In this document: in pieces, positions 21,252 to 34,672 of the stretch
Layout: each line of letters begins with the position of its first letter
Numbering within the stretch: the first letter of the stretch is position 1
Origin: Blasia pusilla
Taxonomy: Eukaryota; Marchantiophyta; Marchantiopsida; Blasiales
Reading direction: 5' to 3'
Length of the DNA stretch: 64,000 nucleotides
Assembly: GCA_050084515.1 (NCBI GenBank)
Contig: CM114274.1
Coordinates: 16,678,001-16,742,000, forward strand
The notes under the pieces: model-generated
Databases searched by the model: none
Seen by the model: the letters and a program-made list of their open reading frames with translations, nothing else
Told to the model about the DNA's origin: nothing
Made by a program: the position numbers and the translations under genes

Positions 21252-23102
21252 ACCACATCTTCTGAGTGAGAACCCCAAATCTAGATGTGAAGGTGCCATA
21301 TCGGATGCGATGTCAATTTCATATATGTGGAAGGGGTCCCATAAGCCAAATCAGCTTCCCGTGGACTAAAACTCTACTCTACTCTACTCTCTCTCTCTCT
21401 TATGCTTCTTTGATTCCCTTGCATTTTTGCCTTGTAAGGCAATTTGTCTTGAGTCTAGCACCTACATATAAACCTTGACCAGCTGAGAAGCAACGTGCAT
21501 TGTTGTGGGGAATGCTCCAAGGACGAATCCATCACATACTCCTCAGTCTTAGTTTCAACTAAGACTGAGGAAGTCGATGGAAGATCCTTCCAGTATCTTG
21601 TTTTTCCATGCTCTTAAAGTTTTAAAAATGAGATTTAATTAGAAGAATTCTGATTTAAGTTTCTTTTCTGAAAGAAGAATTTTTGGATAGTAAGGGGAAT
21701 ATTTTCAAAATGTGTAACCATCGTACTGTAGCGACTGACATTAAAACAAATTCCTAATTTTCGCACTCATGGTGAGAAGTTTTCGTAGACCAATAAATAC
21801 ACAAAAATGCCCCAAGAATTGTTTTAGAAACTTCCTATCTCCGATCATGCAAAGACTCGGGTACAACAAAAACCCTCTCCAATAACTTCAAGAGGAATTT
21901 TCATATAATCCGATCCCCTCTTCATTTCTATTACGATTTCACTGCATATTAGGGACAGAATAAAGACTTTTAGAGAAAAATTGCAATTCAACATCATAAA
22001 AAACCCAACTGGATTGTTAATGGAAGATTTGCAATCATCTTTGTTCAAGTATGTGGTGTATGCTTTTACAACCATTTATGATTTCAAGGTTATTTGTAGA
22101 CATGTACAAGCATGTAATTGAGACAGGAGTTTCATGTCACTTTACATTAACATAAAATAACTAATCAGGATGTAAATTATCTATGTTTCGAACAAATAAA
22201 TAAACAAAACACCTTGAATCACTAAAATACATATGATTATGTGTGAAGGAAAAAATAAATTACATATTGGAAAAAGAATATTTTAAACTAATCTTATGCA
22301 TAATTGTTCCAGTCATATCTGACCACATTTTTTCCGGAAATTTTGATTGGAAAACAATATTAAGTAATGCTGAAACTTTTGTAGAAACAGAAAATAATAT
22401 TTAATTTTGGCTATGTAGGTTAATCCAGTAAAAAGAAATGACAAAATACACGGACTCAAGGAAGTGCCTGGCCTTTTACAATAGTCCATCACTCTAGGGT
22501 AACTCCTAGAGCTTTCTTTAGTTACCTGTTTGTATTTGTATTTATGACTCTCGTCCCTAGTACATTTGCTACCCTCTATGTCGGGGACATTACGTTTGTT
22601 CAAAGTAAACGCTCGAAGGCTGAAAGAACAAAACTTTCCAGAACTGAAGTGATAACCAATCTGGCCCACACTTGGACCATTTCCTGCCGTCCATTAGAGA
22701 ACCTAGACGCAATGTCCTAGCTTCTCCTTTCACGTCGAGGCTGACCACTTGGGTCAACTTCTCACGAATATCCAGATAAATGATTAGTTTTCACCTCATT
22801 TACATCAATTCTGTCACTTGAATGTGACAGTATGCTACAAAGTAGCAGAAGCCGCCCACTTCCTTGAAAGTGTGCATACCAAATTCCAGCTTATCGCGCT
22901 GATATAATTCTAAGAACTTCCGCAAATTTATACAGAACACATACTGAACTTTCCTTTCTGACCACCATCAGCAAGAATAAGTCTTGCTGGTCCATACAAA
23001 CCAAAATTGAGATTTGAGAAATGCATGTGTACAATGCTCACAGGATAATCAAGGGATACTTGCCCTAATATCTGAGTAGAGATCATAATAGACGGTGGGT
23101 GC
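21252..23102. other. Intergenic region and 3' flank of the MUN-domain gene
   Basis: The part up to about 22,900 is AT-rich with a pyrimidine run (CTACT)n(CT)n at 21,371-21,400 and no recognised gene. The last hundred or so bases (22,980-23,102) are presumably 3' UTR of the minus-strand gene; no canonical AATAAA was recognised. Confidence 0.5.
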
Positions 23103-26100
23103 TTACACTTTGGGTAGCTTGTACTGTTTCTTGAGAAACTTCGAGGCATCTCTGTCTAACCGATGGCAGAGTACCCGAAGAAGAGTATCAGCATCTGTAG
23201 CGATCCGGGGACCAATCCTTTGCACACTACCTCCTAACACCATCTGCTCACTTGCCCTTTTGAAACTGTCAACAACAATATTTGTCTGTTCACAAACACC
23301 AACAGATGTTATTTCTTGTGAGAATGAAGGCAATTTGATTCAATCCTTTCCAGGGATATGAAAGTCAAACTAAAGGATACCGAACCAAAATCAAGATTAT
23401 GGAGCCAAATGCATATGAAGACAGCAACAAAATGGCATCATGCATGTCAACTACATCAGGTAGAGGCACGACGCAGACACTTAATTCTTTACCTCCAGAC
23501 TATACAGAATTAGAATTTGTTGAACAGGAGCTGCAGCACTCTCCACCACATTTCTAGGAAGGCCATCTCCATCCGCGATAAAAAATTCCTGGAAAGCATA
23601 AAGAAAATCCCAAGTCACTGCCTAATGAGAAGATATTCAGCATCATGCTATGACGCGAATGCACATCGCATCAACCATCAGTGATTTTTATCAATTGATT
23701 TTTAAATGGCATAGGTTTTAAAGACAAATCTTCCCTTTCAGGAGACTTCACAAGTGCATCTGGAAGTCGATCCAAATTTTATGAGACCAGTTACTACATA
23801 CCTTCAACAAATTAAGGTCGTCCTCCAGCATCTCACAATCTGTCTCTGCGAATGCCCGAGTTGGACCACCATCCAGAAGGACCCGCAATAACCCTTCCTG
23901 AAATATCCACAGATATAAGTTCCATAAACCTGTTGGTAAACCCTTGCTCTGCATCACTGGTGAGACAACTACACAGTTCCCAACAGAGGTTCCACAGCTA
24001 AGTGATATCTTTGAAGAATAGAAAATCCCCACACACTACCCTTCACGACAAAATTTTAATTCGTTGAAAACTCAATGAAATCAGTATGTCAAGTATAAAA
24101 TCAAGTATAATTCAAAGCAAAAATAGGAACAGCTTCGCTTGAAAGCTGTTCCGAGACCAGAATACTAAAGGTCCAGTAGATTTTATTGTTCAAGACATTT
24201 ACTAGGAAAATAAACCAATTACGAAAACTACAGCTCAACAACCCCAACCAAAGATTGATTTTGAGAGCAGATTTCACTTGAATAACTGAATTCAAGAAAT
24301 TGACTAATCTGCTCGTCAGACATTTGATATACACATTGACTACATTGAAGCTGTCCTTGCTTTACCAGTGATGCCTGTAGAAGACCTAGAACGATTCGAT
24401 CTCGTAAAGGCCCTACTATGATTTCGCATAACTGTCCCAGGACCTACAATCAAATCCAACTGTTAGATAATTTTCACCTTTGTTTCCTGTTTCCTACATC
24501 AAGGTCAGAGGTTGGTTATATTGTGAAGAATTCCATATTTGGTAAACAAACTTTCCTCCATGAAAATATTTGTTTGTCAGTTGAAGTAAGCATAGAGGCT
24601 CAGAGGTTACCGGATCAAGTACGCTCATTACTTTCTCCATGCGCGCAAGTGATACACTTCCTTTATACAAACCATCTATGAGCGTGTCTCGCATATCCCA
24701 GAAGATTATTTTCGTCCCTGCATCCCCCCAAATGTTTTGCTCGTCTTCATAAATCCTTCATATCAACTAATGGCCTACATTCTTCAGTCAACGATCTGTG
24801 AATAAAGGGAACCAGAACCCACTTCATAAAAAATGAACTTTAGTCCAGTGCACACTTCATGTGGAGTCCCCATGCCACGAACACTATTGCCTGGAGAGAT
24901 GACTTACCTGTGAACTCGCATATTCTATCAACAGCTGTATTGACAATCTTTCTTGTGCCTTCAAATGCTGTGGATAGCTCATCCAATGTCTTGGTGCCAA
25001 CAACACGTTTCGACTTCACTTCGTCACTCAGCTTCCGCTCTGGATATGATGCAAGCAAAACATTTGAATATGAAATTGTGCTTCATTTTCTCTTCCATAT
25101 ATATATTCCACAATTTCTCACACTTTTCTATCCTCATACTCTTGGCCCTGTCACCAAATCTGCTACTGCTTCCCTCACATGTTGTCAACACCTCTGTAAA
25201 AATCACAACATCTCATATCACTGTTTGGCATATGATCAAACGCACATACTTGGCCCTGCTCCATTGCTACGGTACACATCATCCTGAGGTCTGACTCGAG
25301 CCCATTGTTCCCTGATATGCTCTTCCAGAATGTCCACTTGGGTCAAGATATGCTGCAAAACGGCAGTTAAACCCTCTGTTACAAGCATTCTCTGATTCCC
25401 AACTCCATCTTCTCTCCCAGTCCAATATGTGCTGATTCTAGTATATAACCAATTTTCTGTGTACACATCTCAGGAACATGGGGAAACTCACATGCAGGGT
25501 GTTGAGACGAACGCACAGTCTGGCAGTGGTCAATAGATTAATTTCACTCGAACGTTTCTCATCAGGTAGTCGAGGGTCCACTACTTTCTTTTTTAGTTGA
25601 GCTTTTATGGCCATGTCTTTCTTATACCGCGTCAGGCTTGGTGCTGGAGGTATCAAATCGGCCTTCTCACCTGTGATTCAACTCAAAATTACAAAGTCAA
25701 TCTAGCTGAACAAAAAACATATGTTATGCAACACCAAGAATCGTTCTGATAGAATTATAGTGACTGGCACTAAAAACCATACCTCCTACTTCTCTCCATC
25801 CCTCTATCCACAGAAACTTTTAGTTCTCTACTCGATCTTTGATCACCTTAAGTAACAAAACTTAAATGTAAACTCACCTAGCTCTGCCAGAACCTTGTTG
25901 ATATATAGCACAAGTGTATTGTCAAGCCCATTTGTTAATGCTTTCAGAACTGGCATCCGCATTGGAAGCTTGAGGTTGAAAAACTGATCAATGGTCTGCA
26001 CCCATAAAACACAATACTGGTACAGGTTAGAAGAGTTTCCATTTCACCAGAACTAGGATAAGCTTTCCTCAGTTTCAAAACCCAACAACGGCCATGATCC

Positions 26101-29100
26101 TACAAATAGGCACCAACAGAAACAAGAATAAAGTTCCTATAAAAAACTTTCCACAATAATTCCACTTCCACAAAACCGTGAACTGTTGCCCAGAGAACTC
26201 TCACAAAATTTTAAGTTCAACTTTGCAACCATCCATTCAATTCTTTTTTTATGAGTGGACAAATATAAGGTTAGTCCACAACACTGCACTCATTGCATGG
26301 AGGTGGATTATCTCCTACGTAAAAAATACACAGATTAGAACCAAATCAAGTGGATGAAAGCAAAGTAAAGTATAGCCCATGAGTACCTCGTCGACAATTC
26401 GGAAAACCTCAACAACTGATCCTCCATAACGCTGTTGTGTTGAAACTGGCTCCCAATTCTGAGTAACAATATCGGGTAATTAGGCCTATGACAAGATGAA
26501 ATTCACTAGTCTTTTTTTAGCTGAAGAACTACTGCTGAGTATGAAGTTATTTCCTCTTCTCAGACTCACAAAGACAAGGATCCATATCTCAACCAAACGC
26601 TCACCACTTCATCCATCAGGAACAGTTCCTCAGTCATTTTCACTAGTGGGGAAAAGTCTACCTCTTGAAGAATTGTTCGCTCCAACCATTCAGATAACCT
26701 GCTGAGCTGAGTATTCACCCATCTCATGACAAGTGTCCCTGACACCACCTCAACCTGAACACATACACAAAAAGACATCATCAAAGGTGAAAACTAATAC
26801 ACTTCCATATTGAGAGTAAAGAGCAGTGGCCAAACACCTCATAGATAGGATGAGTGATTTGCTGTGACAAAAAAAATATTGCTGTGACCAAAAAAAAAAT
26901 TACTTTACCTGGTAAGGAACAAGTTGCTGTTCATATATGTTGTCCACACCCTCTTCAGTGACTGTAGCAACTAGCTTCATAAGATACTGTTCTAGACCAT
27001 CCGCTGCTGGGAGCACTGATGCAACATCCTCCGTAAGGTGTGAAACTCCATCAAGAAATGGTTTCTACAACCAACCCAAAGAACACCTCAAGAGAGTTAA
27101 ATAAAGCTGGATTTGCACACCAATCACCCGCAAAACTGCTTAACAAACAAAGAACAGAATGGTGTGAATCTTCGATAATCTAGGCTGACGACATAAATTG
27201 CTACTTCATTACAGAAAGAAAGACCTCCAGACTTCACTATGATGCCAGCAGCTTTGCCAATCCATTCAAGTATCAGCGAATCTTACCAGCTCTTTTTGAT
27301 ATAGATTATGCAAGAGCGAAGCAGCAATGGCAATTGCATGAGGATGCCATGTGGACAGTATGGGTGCAAATATCATTGCTTCTTTCTTTGCTACATTCTG
27401 TACACTTTCAGCAAGTGAAGCCAGTGGATGCTCCACGTCCTCTTGTTCTTGGGACCTTGAATCTAATTTATCCACTATCTGTCAGAGCAAAATCCCTCAT
27501 GAGCTTTACATGTAATGGTCATGACAGAGGAAAGCTGGCAAAAAACCTTCTTTACAAAAGCACAATTACTAGGAAATAAAATCCCCAAGTAACATCTAAT
27601 TCCAGTAAAGTGAGCCTGATACATCCTAGAAATTAGTTGCCTTTTAATTGCAGTTAACGCCAGCGTTCAACAACGAGATTCTCCTTAACTGAAGGCTTTG
27701 TGCATACCATGAGGTCTAAATAGAAAAGGCATGCAGTAAGTTCGATGCACATGTAAAAACTTTTCATGATTCTACATGGTATTACATGGGGTAATGCATG
27801 CAACAAATATGAGATCGGAAAATGGAGATACAAACCCTTTCATAGACTAACTTCAGGGAAGAGACGATGTAGTCCTCTGCCTGCTTTGAAACTGCCGCCG
27901 TTTCTCCAGAGGTGTTCATTCTTGGCACCTGAAATGATACCACTTATTAGCTAGTCGAAAATTTGACCACAATACGTGACCAAACCATAGTAGAAAGCCT
28001 AGTATAAGAAAAAATGAGAACAAAATCAACGACATGTCAGAAGAGTTTTCTTGCCAGAGGTCATATAGGAGACATGATCATGAGATTTACAACAAATAAT
28101 TTCAGAACTCGCTTGTTGAACCGCAGAAATACAAATCTGCCACATCCTCCCTCCTATACTCTAGACCCATACCCGAGTTTGCTCGCTTTCATCTGCAATT
28201 AATCGACCAGAGACCATCGCCACTGTCACTATTGTTTCCATCCCTTTTGCATCCTGTACAGCAAGGATGCATCAGTATCTAGATCATGGCGCAACATGTG
28301 TAATTGCAATAACTCTTCAATTCGAAATCCACCCATCACTTGTCAACCTCACACTTTGGCCTAATTCCATTCCATGATCGACACAAAGTATGAAATAGAC
28401 TCTTTCCCATATGTTAAGCAAACCAGCTCCTTTTCCTTGGGATGCTGAGAAGATTGCTCTGACCGGATCATGTTTCCACTATTCAAAAACCTAAGAAACT
28501 TGCCATTCTTTGAGGGGGTTTGTCATCTGGAATGCTACTGATGCACGTCATAAGTAGAGTTCTTCACCGTTTAAAGGATTACAAGTACCTGTCATCTGCA
28601 GTAACAACTTTAAGGCCCTTGTGCCATTGTGTGGCCCTTGGCACACAACAATACTCAAATTTCCATTCCGTTTCTTCTTTGCAATTGCTTCCCACAACTT
28701 AACCTTTCAAAATTCTACTCACAAATCAAGATCCAACACAAGTCAAGAAGCTTACATCAGCAAACTTTGAGTGATAGTCTTCCAGCTGTTTGTCTGCCCA
28801 CTGCTTTATAGGAAACAGAACAGACTGGACGTATGACATTTCCTGAAAGCCATCACCATCTTCAATTTTGCATCGCAGGCTTCTCATGTAAGCCCTTTCC
28901 TGAGCACTACGCTGTGCTTCAGAAGGTATCCTCTTCAGTTGCACAGTTGCACGCTGCAAAAGGGCCTCTTCACCTGTCATGATATACTGCGAACTCAAAC
29001 CTTGTTAACACAGAGAGTTAAAAAAGAAGATTCTGCACTGGAGTTTGAATAACAAGGAGCAGGATGACACATGAAAAGCTTTGAAAGGTTAAGTTTCACT

Positions 29101-32100
29101 CTCTATTTGGCCTAAGTAAATCAAAATCGACCAGAAGAAACGACTTTCTCAAACCAGAGGACAAAGACAATTTTCCAAAAACGTGCAACCTGTACCTGTT
29201 GTGGTATGAAGTGAAAGGGAAGCATGCATACCTGTCGGAACAGCACCCATGTGTAACAAGTGTCATGGACAGTTTGTGTAATGCCCATAACTCGCCATGT
29301 GGATTTAAGCAGTTCAAGTATCTCCTCAACTTCCTGACAAAATCCAACAATTGGAAATCTGACAAATGGTCGAAAGCACACTCTGAATGTACAGAACGAA
29401 ACAATTTTCGGCAGATTTCGCTTGGCTAAATTGTGAAAAGTTGTCCTCAAAATTTCCTCATTTGAAGTGGAAGAGCATGAAATAATAACTAGACTAACTG
29501 TTCTAACCAAAATGAAGATCCCCAAGTTTCTGAAAATTAGGTAAGCAAGGAGTGAACTGACCTCAACGAGTTGACCCTCGTCCAGTACATCAAAGACACT
29601 CCCAAGCAATTTGGCATAGAGACACACATTTAAGTGATAACCATCAGCCCAATGGCAAACCTCTCCAGTCTGGTCCCCTCTACCTACTCTTTCAGCTAAT
29701 GCAAGAGCCACCCCTCTCATAGCTCTTAATGTTTCAGCATGTTGTGCTGGTCCAGCTGGAGAAGGAAGAGTCTGCACAGACATCATACAAGAAAGCACTG
29801 TCTTGAATAAATTTGACAGTGGACACCTGGTAAACTTACTATCACGATCGGTCAAAGCATTAAGTGCAACGCATTAGATTAGGTTTCAGTAAAAATCCAC
29901 TGCTGTTGAAAGAATGTCATCCTTTCCTTGCCGAACTGAGCAGGCAAAGTAAGGCTGACAAAGTGAATGATTAAATAGAGTCAGACATTGCTCGAGAGAT
30001 GGCAGAGGGGAAAGAAGTGAAGCCAAGTACCCTACATTACACCCTAGGCCTATATTAGAAGCCACATAATAGTTTGTTTTAAATTGACATATAAGACAAA
30101 CAAGTGTGATCCTGCAGTCAGCAAATTCCACTTACCTCTGCCTCTTGGAGTTTGGCAATGAGAACCCGTAGTTCTCCTGCTGTACGATCTGATGGAGACA
30201 ATGATACAGCAGGATGGTTCAAGAGTCCTTCCTCGATAAGGTTTATCTGCACGATCATGCACAGTGTACTTCGATTCAGTAAATGTGAGTGAAGTACAGA
30301 GAGTACATCAAAGTACGCAGTACCTTTGTATTCTCATAAACAATCATCTGCAAACATTCAGTTAAACTATCGCATCTAGCAAAAACTGCCAATATTACCA
30401 GAATAAAGACTCTCAACCCATAGATCAATCAACTAAAATCCAAATCCAAAGAGTGCACTCACATCGAAGAACTATTACTTGTATCTCCATTTGATTCAAA
30501 GCTACAAAACACCCTATAGCATCCATACATGCAATAATTTTTTCATCAATGAGACACACTCCCTCCAATACCTGTCTCTGTTGCCAGCGCTGGTGATATT
30601 TCTTGTCCATGAAGTGAAATCTTGAGACAACACACAGCAGCTCTAAAGGCACAAGCAATGTGTCCATTCTTTTTCCAACTCTACTTGATGATGCATTCAA
30701 CAAACCTTCTCGCGTGCGGCGATCATCAGCTTCTGACACCTGCATCTCAGAGAAATGTGAATGTGGTACTTTCACATCATGAGCACACACTCTTTCACCA
30801 CTCATTCAACTTCATTTGAAAGCTCTCAATCAACTGTCTGAAAGGCTGAAAGCCAGGCAACTCTTGGGAAGTACACCTAGAATCAGGGACTAACGCTCAA
30901 GGTGAAGAAAATGATCATGATGGAACTATCTCAATTGTGGTCAGCAGGATAAGCACAAGACCTTGTCACAAAATCTCAAGACAACAATCCAATAACCAAG
31001 CATTATCGTTGAGGCACAGTGAAGATGAGATAGTCTTCAAAATCCATCATCGATAAACATGGAAACACCAATATACCTCCATCTGTGTCCGCATAGTATC
31101 CATCAAACCAGCTAGACCAGTTGCTTTAGGTGGGACAGGTCTGCTCTTGTCAGTCTTGCTTCTTGAGAAAGTTTTCTTAAGTCTCGACTTCTTTTCCTCT
31201 TTCTTCTCCTTGGCTGGAGAGATCAGACCCCTGTTCCATCCATGAAGCATAGCGTGCAATCAAACAGAACCTTGTTAGCAATGAAAACACATTTCCAAAC
31301 AATGGTTTGTTCGACTATATTTGTAACTCATTTCCCTGCTTGTTCACTTGTTCAACAGGAGAGAAAGAACATTTACCCTGCGGCACCAACGGAAGCTAGC
31401 AAAACCTCATACGCTGTTTCCCGGAGATCATCATCTGACAGCCCTTTAAAAAATCAAAACAACATATAAAGGTCACACTATTAGTCAAAATGGATGAAGT
31501 CATTTATTGTCCATGGGAACTCTCAACAGGTTATGAGGACTATATTTGCGAAGAATTCAACAATTTTAAAATGATAGACCGCAACCAAGGAGGTGCTACC
31601 TGGTCCTGTGATACGAGACCATTACGGAGTTCAACAGTGTGGCCCCAATAACATCTATTCCTTCCTGAAACCAAAACCTTTTAGGAAAATCCTAAACTTC
31701 AACTTTTTCCATAAGCAACCCAAGTTGCAAGGCTCAAACTGAAATTAGAATACAACAACAGAAATCAAGTAAAAACTAAACCAAGGAAACCCACCCCTTC
31801 CCCCAAAAAAAAAAAGGACAATGATAGACTATTTAATTCCATCCTCACAAGCTGCCTGTATTTCCTACCTGTTTTAAATGGTGGCAGGCCTAACACCAGA
31901 TCATTTGTGTGTAGAAGTTGCCGTCTAGCAGTTTCTGTTGAAAGTTCATCTTCCTCCTCTGCATCCTCAAACTCATCTTCCTCATCAATTGACACTGGAT
32001 GGGAAGGTACTGAGCGCAAGCTGAACGCTTTAGTGAGAACTGGTGAGGCAGGAATTGCAACTGGAGGAGGCAGCCGAGAGGGTGGTGGCCCTGAGTAATC

Positions 32101-34672
32101 TGGATGTGTGACCAGGAAATACACCTTCCCCAACCCAGAACCAGCCTGCACAGCAAGACAGATACAGCATAAGACAATTGATGCTGAAAATTGATCTTTC
32201 CAAACACATTTGCTCTATGAGACGAACACAATCATTGGGAAATGAGAACAAGGGATGTTATTTGCACAGAAACAACACTAACAATCTAGAAACAAATTCC
32301 ATCCCCTGCTACCCAGCATTGACAATGCACAGAAAGATTATCCCGTAACTAGTCACATATCCTAACAAATGAGACAAATCCATGAATCGGTTCTTTATCA
32401 AGTTTAGTGTTCCGACTAGCACTAGCTTGCAAATCTCTTGAACAGGTGGACTGAATTACGAAGGCAGATTTAAGGCCCTGGTCTTCGCGGATCCCGGAAC
32501 AAACAAGTCTCATCTTTAATAGCAATCTTCGGCTCTGTAACAAGTTCATCATTCTCCTGTGGTAACAGAGAAGGGGACACTACAGCTCTGCTTTTTTTTT
32601 CATAAACTAACAGACCTGCTATTTTGACCAACCACTAAAGCCTTAGATGCATCACTTACCACCGGGGGTATGTTGAGATCATCATGATATTTCTTGATTG
32701 CTACTGCGAGTTCCAGCACTACACCTTCTCACAAATAAGGATCCAAGAACATCAGCACACCTTGACAGTCAGCTTCAACCATTGTTACGAGAGGGAAGGT
32801 TCTCCCTTTCAACATGCATGAATAGTGTTGTAATGCTACACCACAACTAACCAGAGCAAAACATAAGAAGCTGAAAGCTCCATATTTGCTTCATGAGTGT
32901 TAATTTTGTTTCTTGCACAACTCAACAAAACCACTAACCTTTTCGAGCACATTCAAGAATGTAATCAACACTGATCTCATCAAGGTTCAGATCTTCAATT
33001 GTAATTGCCCCTGGGGGCATAATAACCCTCTTCAACACATCAGAAGATAGGATAAAACTGAGAAGCTGTCGCCGATCCCTGCGGTACCGTTGTAGCAATT
33101 CGACGTCTGGTGAACTGGAAACAGCACAACCACATCCACGTTAACAGAAGCCTTCTGGAGAATTAACCACTATATATCCTAAAGGGATGCATACTGAGGT
33201 ATCAAAAGCATACGAGGTCCACACAACAACACATCACTGTAAAGTTATTGTTGGATTTTCTGACATAGATTCGGGTATCGGCATTTAAGTCTTTCATGTG
33301 AATGATGACTTACTAACAGTGTATTCTTGCTATCCTGTTTTAATTGCTGACATCGAATGCACATGGAATGTTTACAGCTCGTATTGAGTTGCAAACTAAT
33401 TTGCAGGGACTATACTTCGACGTGGGATAATGTGTAAGTGGGACCGTTCTTCCCTCTGAAGTACCTCAACTTTTTCTGCTTAAACTAAGATGAAATAAGT
33501 TATAGTGAAGCCAAAGTATGCCTTACTGGTCTAATTGCGTACTCATGCTCAGATGCACAAGATGGTAGTGAATTATAAATCCTTACCAACGGAAGGGAGA
33601 TTCAGAGCCGAGGCGGACACTCAGATATTTTTTTCTTCTTTTTAAAAAGGAATGAAAATTATCACTCGAGAAAGTGAGATGTTTTTGAGAATTTCCCTGC
33701 AATACTTGCTACTAGCTAAAGAGTAACAACTATTGCGTTCCGCTGATCCAACTGTGGGTAAACTTCTCGATCCCTGTTGTGTCTCGACGACCTCAGAGTT
33801 TATTTGCTTTAAGAGCTAAGGTGAAATGAATCAACGAAGTGAATACACCATAATCGCCATCCGGAACTATTGCTTTACTCTCAATAAAGTGCAGACCAAT
33901 CACATTGGGTACAATGTGAACGGCTGGTCGATGATATGAACAAACCGGGCACAAAAAAAAATTGCGAAACATGGATACACTTCATTTGGAAATGCTACTT
34001 TGGAATGGCATAGGTAGACCTACCCTGTCATTGAGCCGACTGATATATGCACTTGAGGTAAAGGGCGACCTCACAAGACATCCATCGCCTCCCCACTTTC
34101 GGAAATGTGGAACTTTACCGACGCACGAAATGCTGAGGAGTGGACACGAAAGCACATATCGAGGAATGCTTAGCACAGATACTTTCATGGCAAGTAATTC
34201 AGCTGACCGATTAAACTACGTCAGGAGAGAGGCCAACTAAGGTAGAAAGTCGTGATGGAACGCAATCCAACAGAGCCGAGAGTTCACATCCTGAGCTGTA
34301 AACGATGGGAGGATTGACAAGATTACACTCAACAGTGAAAGGACAGCATCCGGCATCAACGCCTGCCAGATGATCGCAGCAGCGCGGAAACACCTCAGAA
34401 ACTATCCAACTCCTCTGATTCCTCCCACAAACTGATCCCACTGATCCTCCGCGCAGCCAAGGAGCGCCACACCACTCCAATTGGCGCATCCACTGACACA
34501 GCATGGAACGCATCAACCTCTAGCCCTCCATTACTTACGCTCGCTCATCACCGCCTGCAGGCTGTACCCCTCCAGTCTTCACGTGAACAACCGACAACTC
34601 CTCCCTGTTCCTCCCGATCTCCTCGAGCTCTACGAACGGGACGATCCGCGTCCCTTTCGCGCAAAGCCGCAT
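23103..34672 (-). CDS. PATROL1: PATROL1-like MUN-domain protein (plant UNC13/Munc13 homolog)
   Basis: PATROL1 is a plant Munc13-type protein that promotes delivery of plasma-membrane proteins such as the AHA1 proton pump, acting in stomatal movement. The spliced product is about 1,158 residues (Arabidopsis about 1,100) and matches it along its length: LLQRYRRDRRQLL, VIMPPGAITIEDL, DDLRETAYEVLL, VGKRMDTLLVPLELLC, TGEVCHWADGYHLNV, the MUN region, and LKKQYKLP at the end. Coding exons (minus strand): 34672-34539, 33115-32939, 32724-32660, 32145-31869, 31443-31377, 31230-31077, 30739-30572, 30347-30324, 30246-30136, 29771-29562, 29333-29232, 28986-28756, 28253-28173, 27928-27836, 27478-27287, 27064-26909, 26754-26662, 26458-26387, 25995-25878, 25670-25492, 25352-25271, 25039-24908, 24717-24611, 24443-24366, 23897-23802, 23588-23493, 23285-23103. 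All junctions are GT-AG and in phase. One extra base near 33,060 breaks exon 2. The ATG at 34,672 is inferred. Confidence 0.93.

Noticed and set aside
29121-29855. Single 244-codon gene on the minus strand
   Set aside because: It is an open frame through two true exons (29,771-29,562 and 29,333-29,232) and the intron between them.
32480-32565. Extra exon of the PATROL1-like gene (acceptor CCACAG, frame ENDELVTEPK...)
   Set aside because: The flanking exons join in phase 0 and match the family without it, and the frame runs into a stop with no good donor.
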